64,000 bases of DNA from Streptomyces piniterrae (GTDB lineage Bacteria > Actinomycetota > Actinomycetes > Streptomycetales > Streptomycetaceae), in contig NZ_SUMB01000002.1 in NCBI RefSeq assembly GCF_005048155.1, forward strand, positions 682,001 to 746,000, written 5' to 3'. The position numbers and the translations under genes are program-made. The notes under the pieces are model-generated. The model had not been told where the DNA came from. It worked only from the letters and a program-made list of their open reading frames with translations, and ran no database searches. Of the stretch, positions 43,948 through 51,612 are shown piece after piece. Numbering within the stretch: position 1 is the stretch's first letter; every line of letters begins with the position of its first letter.

Positions 43948-44010
43948 CAGCGTTGAGCCTGCGATTCATGATCGGCACAGTCAAGGGCATTCCGGGAACC
44001 ACACGAAGGG

Positions 44011-44715
44011 ATGACCGACACCATGCGTATCGCCGTCTTCGGCGCCAACGGACCGACCGGCCGTCAGCTCACCGACCAGGCCCTCGCCACCGGCCACGAG
44101 GTCGTCGCCGTGACCCGCCGACCCCGCTCGATCCCCGCACGGCCCGGCCTCACCGTAGCCGTCGCCGACGCCACCGATCCGGAGGACGTCGACGCCACGA
44201 TCGGCGGCACGGACGCCGTCCTGTCCGCGCTGGGCGCGCGCTTCAGCAAGGAGACCATCACCACCTACTCGGCGAGCGCCACGGCCATCACCGGGGCCAT
44301 GGCCCGCCACGGCATCAAGCGCCTGCTCACCGTCAGCTCCAGCATCGCCGACCCGAACTGGCGCCCCTCCGGCGCCCACTTCTTCAACCACGTACTCGAC
44401 CCGCTGGTGAACCGACGCCTCGGCCGTACCCTCCACGAGGACATGCGCCGTATGGAGGCCGTGATCCGTCGTACGGACCTCGACTGGACCCTCGTCCGGC
44501 CCTCGGGCCTCTTCGACCACTCCGCCGTCACGACCTACCACACCGCCGAGGACAGCGCCGACGGCGTCTTCACCGCCCGTACCGACCTCGCCGCGAGCAT
44601 GCTGCACGAGATGGCCGAGCAGCGATATGTCCGTACGGCCATGGGCGTCATCACCACGGCCGTGAAACCGAACATCGCCAAGCTGATCTGGAACGAGGGC
44701 GTGAAGAAGAAGTGA
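44011..44715 (+). CDS. NAD(P)-binding SDR-like oxidoreductase
   Basis: 234 residues. The Rossmann start MRIAVFGANGPTGRQLTDQA carries GxxGxxG. It belongs to the atypical/extended SDR group that includes NmrA-like and flavin-reductase-like proteins; no YxxxK pair is obvious, so catalysis is uncertain. Two starts are possible, 44011 and 44023. The TGA overlaps the GTG of the next gene (GTGA). First gene of an operon divergent from the TetR repressor. Confidence 0.85.
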   Translation: MTDTMRIAVFGANGPTGRQLTDQALATGHEVVAVTRRPRSIPARPGLTVAVADATDPEDVDATIGGTDAVLSALGARFSKETITTYSASATAITGAMARHGIKRLLTVSSSIADPNWRPSGAHFFNHVLDPLVNRRLGRTLHEDMRRMEAVIRRTDLDWTLVRPSGLFDHSAVTTYHTAEDSADGVFTARTDLAASMLHEMAEQRYVRTAMGVITTAVKPNIAKLIWNEGVKKK

Positions 44716-45116
44716 GCCGGGCGCGCACCGAACTCGCCGCCGCCGCAAGGGCATTCCTGGCCCGCCCCCACACGGCCACCCTCACCACCCTCCGCCCCGA
44801 CGGCACCCCGCATGTCACCCCCGTCCGCTTCACCTTCGATCCGGCCTCGGGCCTGGCACGGGTGACCACCCGGGCCGGAGCCCGCAAGGCCCGGAACGTG
44901 GCGTCCGGGGGCCCGGCGGCCCGCGTCGCGCTCTGCCAGGCGGACGGCTTCCGCTGGATCACCGTGGAGGGTTCGGCCGTGATCAGCGACGACCCCGAGC
45001 GCCTGGCCGAGGCCGTCCGCCGCTACACCGGCCGCTACCGGGTGGCGCCGCCCGCCCCGCCGGACCTGGTCGTCCTCGAAATCACCGTCGACCGCGTCCT
45101 GAGCCTCAACCTCTGA
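44712..45116 (+). CDS. PPOX-class / F420-binding flavin-fold protein
   Basis: 134 residues. FLARPHTATLTTLRPDGTPH is the typical split-barrel N-terminus of TIGR03618-type F420- or FMN-binding oxidoreductases, followed by VRFTFDPASGLARVTTRAG and a C-terminal helix ERLAEAVRRYTGRY. It starts on GTG overlapping the preceding stop. Together with the SDR gene it may reduce or detoxify a small molecule; the reaction is unknown. Confidence 0.87.
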   Translation: MSRARTELAAAARAFLARPHTATLTTLRPDGTPHVTPVRFTFDPASGLARVTTRAGARKARNVASGGPAARVALCQADGFRWITVEGSAVISDDPERLAEAVRRYTGRYRVAPPAPPDLVVLEITVDRVLSLNL

Positions 45117-45209
45117 CTCCCCGTAACGAGTCTGGATCCCCGCACCGCATCTGGATCCCCGTACCGAACCTGCATCCCCATACCGAATCTCCATCCCGTA
45201 CCGAAAGCG
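45116..45209. repeat. Five 19-bp tandem repeats after the PPOX gene
   Basis: Five units of consensus ATCCCCGTACCGAATCTGG (45116-45135, 45136-45154, 45155-45173, 45174-45192, 45193-45209). They fill almost the entire gap between the PPOX stop and the dehalogenase start. Confidence 0.85.
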
Positions 45210-45222
45210 ATGTGACACCGCG

Positions 45223-46095
45223 ATGCCCACCACTCCGGTCCTCGACTCCACCCTCCACCACCGTGAGTCAGGCGACCCCGACGGGCTGCCGTTCGTCTTC
45301 CTGCACGGCAACCCCACCTCCTCCCACCTGTGGCGGAACGTCCTGCCGGGCGTGGCCGCGCCCGGCCGCCGCCTACTCGCCCCCGACCTGATCGGCATGG
45401 GCGACTCCGGCAAACCCGACCTCGCCTATTCCTTCGACGACCACGCCCGCTACCTCGACGCCTGGTTCGACGCCCTCGGCCTCGACGAGGCCGTCCTCGT
45501 CGGCCACGACTGGGGCGGCGCCCTCGCCTTCGACCGGGCCGCCCGCCTCCCGGGCCGCGTCCGCAGCGTTGCCTTCACCGAAACAATCATCAAGCCGCTT
45601 TACGGTGACGAATTCCCCGCGGCGGGAAGGGAGTTGTTCACCCTGCTGCGCACCCCCGGCGTGGGCGAGGCCATGATCCTGGAGAAGTCGCTGTTCATCG
45701 AGGGGCTCCCGGACACGCTCGCCACCCCGCTCGACCCCGCCGACCTGGACGTCTACCGCCGCCCTTTCCCGACCCCGGAGAGCCGCCGCCCGGTGCTGGC
45801 GTGGACGCGCATGATGCCGCTGGACGCCGAGCCCGCCGATGTCGTGGCCCGCGTCGAGCACTACGATGCCTGGCTGGCCGCCAGCCCCGAAGTGCCCAAG
45901 CTGCTGGCCGCGTTCGAGCCGGGCCCTGGCGCCATGACCGACCAGAGGGCCGTGGACTGGTGCGAGGAGAACATCGCGGCACTGGAGATCTCCCGCCACG
46001 GCCTCGCCGGCCACCACACCCCGGAGGACCGTCCCGAGGAACTGGCCGCGGCGATCAACGCCTGGGCCGACCGCCATGGACTGGCGCGCCAGTAG
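45223..46095 (+). CDS. Haloalkane dehalogenase-like alpha/beta-hydrolase
   Basis: 290 residues. It has the nucleophile elbow VGHDWGG (Asp96), the halide-stabilising Asn in FLHGNPTSS (residue 30) and Trp97 next to the nucleophile, a Glu in FTETIIKPL (about 120) in the catalytic-acid place of the DhaA subgroup, and a late His in GLAGHHTPED. All haloalkane dehalogenase landmarks are present, so C-halogen hydrolysis is likely, though related epoxide hydrolases share the fold. No ribosome site; tandem repeats fill the upstream gap. It follows the TetR-linked pair. Confidence 0.87.
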   Translation: MPTTPVLDSTLHHRESGDPDGLPFVFLHGNPTSSHLWRNVLPGVAAPGRRLLAPDLIGMGDSGKPDLAYSFDDHARYLDAWFDALGLDEAVLVGHDWGGALAFDRAARLPGRVRSVAFTETIIKPLYGDEFPAAGRELFTLLRTPGVGEAMILEKSLFIEGLPDTLATPLDPADLDVYRRPFPTPESRRPVLAWTRMMPLDAEPADVVARVEHYDAWLAASPEVPKLLAAFEPGPGAMTDQRAVDWCEENIAALEISRHGLAGHHTPEDRPEELAAAINAWADRHGLARQ

Positions 46096-46108
46096 GCGCT
46101 GACGACGC

Positions 46109-46981
46109 CTACGCCATCTGGTGCCGGAGATGGTCGTAGGCCCAGGCGGCGAGGGTGGTCGGGGTGGTGGTCCGGAGGGTGCGGCGCTGTTCGGGGACGA
46201 AGTTCTCGCGCAGTCCGGTCGACATTCCGAGCACCGCCTCGACCAGGCTGTCGGCCATGCCCGCCTGCTGAAGCCGGGTGCGCATGGCGTCGTCGGTGAT
46301 CCGCTCGACGCTGATCTGCCGACCCGTAGCAGCGGTGAGGGTCTCGCCGACCTGTCGCCAGGTGAGGTCGGCGGGCCCATGAACCGCCTGCACGCACCGT
46401 CCGGACCAGGCCGGAGAGAGCAGACGGGTGACGGCGACCTCGGCGATGTCGCGAGGCGCCACCCAGGCCATGGGCTGGTCGAGCGGGAGGATCACCTGGA
46501 GGGTCCCGGCGCGTAGCGCATCGAGTTGAAGTTCCAGGTTGGTGAAGAAGTAGCCGCAGCGGAGATGGGTGACGTCGACGCCGGTGCCGTCCAAAGCGGT
46601 CTCGGTGTGTGCCAGACCGTCGATCTCGCCGGCACCGTGGCGTTTCTCGGCGCCGACGCTGCTCTGGAAAACGACGCGGCCGATCCGGTTCTCGGTGACG
46701 GCACGTACCACGCTGCGGGTGGCACGGGCGCAGTCGGCGAGGGGATCCGCACTGCCCGTGGTCGGGTCCACCCAGAACAGCGCGTCAATGTCGCCGGTGG
46801 CGGCCACCACCGCGTCGGCATCGTATTGGTCGACCGGCACGGCATACACCTCGTCCCGTACGTCGGGAGCCAGGCGGCGGGGGGCGCGCAGCAGGACGCG
46901 CGGCCGGACCCCGGCGCGGACCAGCGTGGCGACGACATGGCGGCCGACGTTGCCGGTCGGGGTGGTGACAGCGATCCGCAC
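46109..46981 (-). CDS. NmrA-like NAD(P)-binding protein
   Basis: 290 residues from GTG at 46981, preceded by AGAGGAA at good spacing. VRIAVTTPTGNVGRHVVATL gives the Rossmann GxxGxxG (here TPTGNVGRH), and the NmrA pattern continues with RVVFQSSVGAEKRHGAGEI and HLRCGYFFTNLE. It is divergent from a WYL/HTH regulator across an 18-bp repeat array. Family members may be oxidoreductases or redox-sensing regulators; which is not decided here. Confidence 0.85.
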   Translation of the reverse strand: MRIAVTTPTGNVGRHVVATLVRAGVRPRVLLRAPRRLAPDVRDEVYAVPVDQYDADAVVAATGDIDALFWVDPTTGSADPLADCARATRSVVRAVTENRIGRVVFQSSVGAEKRHGAGEIDGLAHTETALDGTGVDVTHLRCGYFFTNLELQLDALRAGTLQVILPLDQPMAWVAPRDIAEVAVTRLLSPAWSGRCVQAVHGPADLTWRQVGETLTAATGRQISVERITDDAMRTRLQQAGMADSLVEAVLGMSTGLRENFVPEQRRTLRTTTPTTLAAWAYDHLRHQMA

Positions 46982-47002
46982 AGTTTCTTCCTCTCGTTCA
47001 AT

Positions 47003-47128
47003 GGCTCGCCTGCAGACGGTGGCTCGCCTGCAGACGGTGGCTCGCCTGCAGACGGTGACTCGCCTGCGGACGGTGACTCGACTGCAAGTGGTGACTCGCC
47101 TGGATGTGATGGCTCGCCGGGCTGTGGT
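47003..47128. repeat. Seven 18-bp tandem repeats in a divergent promoter region
   Basis: Seven units of consensus GGCTCGCCTGCAGACGGT; the first three are identical, and later copies diverge steadily toward the regulator gene. They occupy most of the region between the NmrA start (46981, minus) and the WYL regulator start (47195, plus). The 18-bp unit is a multiple of 3. Confidence 0.9.
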
Positions 47129-47194
47129 GGCCCGAATGCAGGTTAGGAGCCAAGGCGGCCTGAACCTGTCCGCCTCTCCTGGGACGCTGAGGGC

Positions 47195-47935
47195 ATGGAC
47201 CTCGACCCGACGATCAGGACCTTGACCCTGCTGACCCTGCTGCAATCGGGCGGCGAGTGGACGGCCGCCGACCTGGCCGAACGGCTCGGCACGAGCGCCC
47301 GCACGGTACGACGCGACACCCAGCGGCTACGCCGCCTCGGGTACACCGTCGAGGCCCGCCCGGGACCGGGCAGCGCCTACCGGCTGAGCCCCGGGGTCAA
47401 GGTCCCGCCACTGCTGTTCACCGCCGACGAGATCACCGCACTGGTGGCCGGGCTGCACCTGATCCGTGCCTGGCTCCCCAACGAGGCGGTCGCATCGAGC
47501 GCCCTGCTCAAACTGGACCAGGTACTGCCGCGCCCGCTGCGCCGCCGCGCGGCCGCCACCGACCTCGCCACCGAGGTGCTCCAGCAGCCCGGCGCCATGG
47601 TCGCGGCAACAACCGTCGGCGTGATCGCCGACGCGGTGGCCGAGGACGGCAGGCTCCGGTTCCGCTACACCGACCAGCACGGCCGGCCGTCAACCCGTCT
47701 GGTCGAGCCGTACCGCCACTTCCTACGCGCCGGCCACTGGTACCTCGTGGCGTTCGACATCGACCGGGACGACTGGCGCACGTTCCGCCTCGACCGGATC
47801 ACGGACATCTCCCGGGTGGCGGGCACCTACCGCCCCCACGCATTCCCTGACGCGTCCATCGAACACTGGCTGACCACCGACTTCGGCCGCACCACTGCTC
47901 CCTCGTCAGGCTCTGCCGCCAAGCCCGCCCGCTGA
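47195..47935 (+). CDS. HTH/WYL-domain transcriptional regulator
   Basis: 246 residues. The N-terminal DeoR-like winged helix (LLQSGGEWTAADLAERLGTS, then ARTVRRDTQRLRRLGY) is followed by a WYL domain (PYRHFLRAGHWYLVAFDID and a WRTFRLDRI strand). WYL regulators bind small ligands or nucleic acid and are often autoregulated. It is divergent from NmrA, its likely target. The TGA overlaps the ATG of a broken acetyltransferase (TGATG). Confidence 0.92.
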   Translation: MDLDPTIRTLTLLTLLQSGGEWTAADLAERLGTSARTVRRDTQRLRRLGYTVEARPGPGSAYRLSPGVKVPPLLFTADEITALVAGLHLIRAWLPNEAVASSALLKLDQVLPRPLRRRAAATDLATEVLQQPGAMVAATTVGVIADAVAEDGRLRFRYTDQHGRPSTRLVEPYRHFLRAGHWYLVAFDIDRDDWRTFRLDRITDISRVAGTYRPHAFPDASIEHWLTTDFGRTTAPSSGSAAKPAR

Positions 47936-48556
47936 TGTCGTCGGTCGCGAACGAACCACCCGGCCATCAACGTCATGCGCCCATGTCCGACGACCTGTTG
48001 CTCGTGCGCGCCCGGGAGATGTGGGTGGAACTGGCGGGCACACCTGTCGAGTTCTGTCCCTCGGGAGGGGTAGGGGAGTTCTCCCACGAAGAACTCGTCG
48101 ACGTCGCTCGTCTGCGTGCGGTGCTGCCTGTGCTCGATGTCCTCGGGCCGGCATCGCTCTTCTAGGTTGCCGGTCGGTGGCGATAGCAGTGGCTTGTCCG
48201 CACTACTCGTCCTGTCCGGGGAGGAGGAGGCCGCCGAGAGCGGTCTTGCGGACATCTCCTCTCCCGCGTTCCTGCTCCGCCAGGGCGACGAGGTGGTGGC
48301 CGCAGCCGGGTACCGGTCCTGGCCTCGGTCGGTAGCCCACCTGAGTGTGCTGGTTGCCCCGCGCAGTCGGGGGCGACACCTTGCTCGGGCCGTGGCGTCC
48401 GCAGCAGTGGCACATGCCCTCGACGCCGGGCTGCTGCCCCAGTGGAGAGCACGGCTCCGCACCTCGCAGCGTGTGGCGGCAGCTCTGGGGTTCCAGGAGC
48501 TGGGTACCCAGCTCAGCGTCCGCCTTGGCGACACTCCAGTCGACCGGCACCACTGA
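47935..48556 (+). pseudogene. Frameshifted GNAT acetyltransferase
   Basis: An N-terminal piece (from MSSVANEPPGHQRH, including LLLVRAREMWVELAGTPVEF) stops at 48165. A C-terminal piece in another frame continues to 48556 with the GNAT core (SPAFLLRQGDEVVAAAGYRS, then APRSRGRHLARAVASAAVAH and RVAAALGFQELG). Together they make one acetyltransferase interrupted by a frameshift, and material is probably lost in the middle. The start overlaps the WYL regulator's stop. Confidence 0.7.
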
Positions 48557-48557
48557 T

Positions 48558-49694
48558 TTACGTTCCGACACTTCCCGAAGGCCAAGCCAAGCCCCTGGCT
48601 CCGTCAGTAATGGAGGAGCTGTACATCCCGCCAAGCTGGTGGATCTCTTCCAGCGGGTACGGGGTCTGCCTGCTCTGACCCTGGAACTTGCGGTTGAAGT
48701 CGGACATCGCTGTGGCGATCGGCGAGTGCCGGGCGATGATCGCCGCGGCCTCCTCCGGGATTCCTGTGGGGCGCTTGCCCTCTGCGTAGGCATGCACCAG
48801 CGCGTAGCGGCCCTCCCGGTCCTCCCTCTGGTACCCGTACAGAGCGGTGACCAGCCAGTTCACCAGATACGTGGCGGTGTAACAGCGGTCGTAGGTCTGG
48901 TGCCGGTCGAAGAAGTCGGCCTCGTCCTGCGACAGCTCGAACCCGGAGGATAGGGCGAGGCCGTAGTCCGCGAAGTAGAGGCGCTGGCCGTCGGTCAGGA
49001 TGTTCTCGAAGTGCGCGTCGAAGTGCAGGAGCCCGCGGCTGTTCATGAAGGAGGTGCCGGCTGCCAGTTCCCCCTCCACCATGGCACAGGCTCGGTTGGC
49101 GGTTTGGTCTCCTGCTTCGACCTGGGTGCCCAGCCACTGGTGCAGGTTCTGCGGGATGTACTCCAGGAACAGTGCGACGCTCGCCGAGGACTGCTGGAGA
49201 GCCTGGATCCGGTTGCGCACCTGCGATCCGCCGCCCCAGTAGGCGACGGCCCGTTCGATGTCGGCCAGTTCCTCGGGCAGGGGCGTCGAGTCGGGCAGTA
49301 CCCGCCAGTGGTACATCAGGGGAAAGCTCTCGTATTCCGCCGCGAGCACCCAGTTCGTCGTCATGGCGTGCACGGCGAGTTCCCTCCAGGCCCCGAAGCC
49401 CGGCCCGCCTATGGTGCCGATGCCGTACTGGCAGAAGACGGGGAGATCGAACAGATTCGAAGTGGACCGGACGTGCTCAGGTTGCCTCTCCGGATCGGTG
49501 AGGGGCACCCGTTTCACGAAGACCGGGGTACCGGCGACCTCCAGCAGGGCCGACTTCCCGCCGATGCCGGATCCGATCGGCACGGCCGCGTCCACAAGCT
49601 CGCGCAGGGTGCGATCACTGCACAAGGCCAGGGATGTCGAGACAGCGCTATGGGCGGTCAGACGCGCACCGCGCGACATGTCAGGGCACTTCAC
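48558..49694 (-). CDS. Kinase-fold protein (uncharacterised phosphotransferase)
   Basis: 378 residues from GTG at 49694, chosen for GGAGG 5 nt upstream; ATG at 49679 is an alternative. The kinase-like landmarks are LEVAGTPVFVKRVPL (candidate Lys), GLLHFDAHFENIL (HxDxxxxN catalytic loop) and LYFADYGLAL (DYG in place of DFG). The rest is helical and unlike standard Ser/Thr kinases, so it may phosphorylate a small molecule as aminoglycoside phosphotransferases do, or a protein. It ends 2 bp beyond the GNAT pseudogene's end (convergent). Confidence 0.78.
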   Translation of the reverse strand: MKCPDMSRGARLTAHSAVSTSLALCSDRTLRELVDAAVPIGSGIGGKSALLEVAGTPVFVKRVPLTDPERQPEHVRSTSNLFDLPVFCQYGIGTIGGPGFGAWRELAVHAMTTNWVLAAEYESFPLMYHWRVLPDSTPLPEELADIERAVAYWGGGSQVRNRIQALQQSSASVALFLEYIPQNLHQWLGTQVEAGDQTANRACAMVEGELAAGTSFMNSRGLLHFDAHFENILTDGQRLYFADYGLALSSGFELSQDEADFFDRHQTYDRCYTATYLVNWLVTALYGYQREDREGRYALVHAYAEGKRPTGIPEEAAAIIARHSPIATAMSDFNRKFQGQSRQTPYPLEEIHQLGGMYSSSITDGARGLAWPSGSVGT

Positions 49695-50038
49695 TGCGGC
49701 CTCCACCTTGGTTCCGACCTCGACTCTGCAATGGCTACGCAGTCCCGTCGAGCGCAACGACGCCGGCTCTGCGGTACGGCCTCCGGAGCGAGCAGAGGGC
49801 GCCGCGCCCAAGATCCGTGTGTGACGACAGACCTGAACACCCTCCTGACCGCACTCTACGTAAAGATCGACGACGAAATTTTCTGGGCGATGTGTCACGC
49901 CCGCACACATCCGCGCCCCAAAAAAGTCCGGCGCGGTGTCATACAGACGGGCCTCGTCGTTCGTGTGGGGAGTGTCCGGCCGGACGCAGAACAGACCGTG
50001 TACTCGCCAACCTGAATCACCAAGAACGGGAGAACGAG
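49695..50038. other. Divergent region containing an insertion-sequence remnant
   Basis: Apart from the IS982-like remnant listed separately, I see no gene. It holds the promoters for the kinase-fold gene (minus) and the I36 protein (plus). GGGAGAA lies before the latter's start. Base composition near 49860-49930 is locally AT-richer (AAATTTTC, AAAAAAGTC). Confidence 0.5.
49821..49877 (+). pseudogene. Remnant of an IS982-type transposase N-terminus
   Basis: Starting at GTG 49821 the frame reads VTTDLNTLLTALYVKIDDE, matching by memory the N-terminus of Streptomyces IS982-family transposases (MTTxLxxLxTALYVKxDD). It loses similarity immediately after. Only about 18 codons remain, evidence of a past insertion and deletion. 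Confidence 0.6.
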
Positions 50039-50422
50039 ATGACGAAGACCCGTGCCCGGATCGTCGGCACACTGTCGGTGTTGATGCTCACCGGCTCGCT
50101 GTTCGGCGCCGGTTCGGCCGCCGCCGCGGACGGTGCGGAGGCCAATGGCGCAGCCGACTGCGGAGCGAACGAGATCTGCTTCTGGGCCGACAACGACATG
50201 CCGGGGGCGCCGACTTGGCGCTGGTCGCCGGGCAGCGGCACCCTGAACCTGCCGCCCGAGCTGCACGACAACGTCGGTTCCTTCCAGGCCAACGCCGCCG
50301 GCTGTTTCATCGACACCGACCCGTCCGAGAAGCGCGGTGTGATCGTCGGTGATTACTCCAATGCCTACAAGGACGACGGCAAGTTCGGCAGCCGCATCGA
50401 CCAGGTGGCACCCGGCTGCTGA
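50039..50422 (+). CDS. Secreted peptidase-inhibitor I36-like protein
   Basis: 127 residues. The signal peptide ends near AGSAAAADG. The mature part has the beta/gamma-crystallin-like pattern seen in Streptomyces I36 inhibitors: CGANEICFWADNDMPGAP, a central NVGSFQANAAGCFI and an end at VAPGC, with four cysteines that could form two disulfides. GGGAGAA lies upstream. It ends before a perfect 38-nt palindrome. Inhibitor activity is family-based; a structural role in the cell envelope is also possible. Confidence 0.83.
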   Translation: MTKTRARIVGTLSVLMLTGSLFGAGSAAAADGAEANGAADCGANEICFWADNDMPGAPTWRWSPGSGTLNLPPELHDNVGSFQANAAGCFIDTDPSEKRGVIVGDYSNAYKDDGKFGSRIDQVAPGC

Positions 50423-50503
50423 TCCGCGGAGTGTGACTTCGGTCCGGGGGGTGTCCCGGTGGTCCGGGCGGTGTTGAGGCAGAACCGGTGACGCCGTGGA
50501 CAG

Positions 50504-50541
50504 AACGGCGGCGCAGACTTCATGAAGTCTGCGCCGCCGTT
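50504..50541. terminator. Perfect 38-nt palindrome, bidirectional terminator
   Basis: Arms of 19 nt, from AACGGCGGCGCAGACTTCA, with the exact complement directly following (centre CATG, no spare loop). It lies between the convergent I36 gene (plus) and membrane-protein gene (minus), 17 bp from the latter's end. Confidence 0.85.
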
Positions 50542-50558
50542 TCGGGATGCGGTGCGTG

Positions 50559-51521
50559 TCAGCCGGCGGAGCCGCTGCGCATCGCCTTGCGCAGGTCGCT
50601 CGTCTGCTGCGCGAGCGTCTTCAGGTCGACCTTCTTGAGGGAACGCGAGGACGCGTCGCCCACCCCGATCACGTCGCCGACCGAGGTGCTGTCGGCCCAG
50701 ACGCACAGCGGTACGTAGAAGCCGTCGCCCTTGGAGATCCCGCAGCGCAGGACCGCTCCCTTCGCGTCGGGGTCCTGGAGATCGAAGTCCTTCGGCGCGA
50801 CGGCCATGTCGTTCGGGGCGAACGCCGCCTGCACCCGCTGCGCGGGGTTGGACACCGTACCGGCGGCGGTGTGGACGCCCAGGGTGACCGAGGGGTTGTT
50901 CTTGGGGTGGTACGCCGAGTCGACCTGGGGCAGGCCCTTGAACTCCGGGTACAGCGAGGGGTCCCGCTTTTCCGGCGGATACATCTCGGCCGTGGCCTTC
51001 GCGTCGTAACGGAGTTCGGCCGGCGTCGACTTCACCACCTTGGGGGTAGTCAGCTTCACGCCCTTGGGAGCGTCCTGCCCCTGGCCCTTGTCCTGCCCCT
51101 GGCCCTGGTCCTTCTCTTGGCCCGGTTCCCGTTCCTGGCCCTGCTCCTGCCCCTGTCGCGCCTCGGTGTCGTCCCCACCGCCGAGGTTCGAGAACAGCAG
51201 AAAGCCGCCCCCGGCGAGCAACACGACGACAACCAGGACGACGGTCACTATCAGTCCGGTGCGGCGCTTGGGCGGAGCCGGGGGCTGCGGAGCGAAGCTC
51301 CCGCCTCCATAGTTCGGCAGTCCGACCGGCGGCGTCGGGCCGTGCTGCTGCGGCGTCGCCCCGTACGGCGGCGTCGCCCCGTTCTGCGGCGGAACCGGTG
51401 CGCCGGGATATGGCGGCTGCGGGGCGCCCTGTCCCGGCTGAGGCATCTGCGGTGGCTGGTGGGTCACGGTTGCTGGTTCTCTCACTTCATGGGTTGCAGG
51501 AGCCTGGACATCCTTCCTCAT
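50559..51521 (-). CDS. Single-pass membrane protein with Pro/Gln-rich N-terminus
   Basis: About 320 residues from the ATG at 51521 (GTG at 51485 also possible; neither has a clear ribosome site). The first 85 residues are Pro/Gln/Gly-rich and cytoplasmic. One helix follows (LIVTVVLVVVVLLAGGGFLLF), then a GQEQGQEREPGQEKDQGQGQ tract, then an extracytoplasmic domain with two Cys (RCGISKGDGFYVPLCVW). This is a common Streptomyces arrangement of unknown function. Convergent with the I36 gene. Confidence 0.8.
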   Translation of the reverse strand: MRKDVQAPATHEVREPATVTHQPPQMPQPGQGAPQPPYPGAPVPPQNGATPPYGATPQQHGPTPPVGLPNYGGGSFAPQPPAPPKRRTGLIVTVVLVVVVLLAGGGFLLFSNLGGGDDTEARQGQEQGQEREPGQEKDQGQGQDKGQGQDAPKGVKLTTPKVVKSTPAELRYDAKATAEMYPPEKRDPSLYPEFKGLPQVDSAYHPKNNPSVTLGVHTAAGTVSNPAQRVQAAFAPNDMAVAPKDFDLQDPDAKGAVLRCGISKGDGFYVPLCVWADSTSVGDVIGVGDASSRSLKKVDLKTLAQQTSDLRKAMRSGSAG

Positions 51522-51612
51522 CCCACGAAACCGCAGGCGCCGGGGTGCTGGTGCGGGAAACCGGGCAGGCACCGAGGCCGGGGGCGGGACCGTTTTCGTC
51601 TGCCGGGTTTGT

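Noticed and set aside
47003..47128. Possible CRISPR array
   Set aside because: The units are directly contiguous with no unique spacers and there are no cas genes in the window.
48558..49694. Typical Hanks-type Ser/Thr kinase
   Set aside because: No recognisable glycine loop or APE motif; only the catalytic loop and metal Asp are similar.
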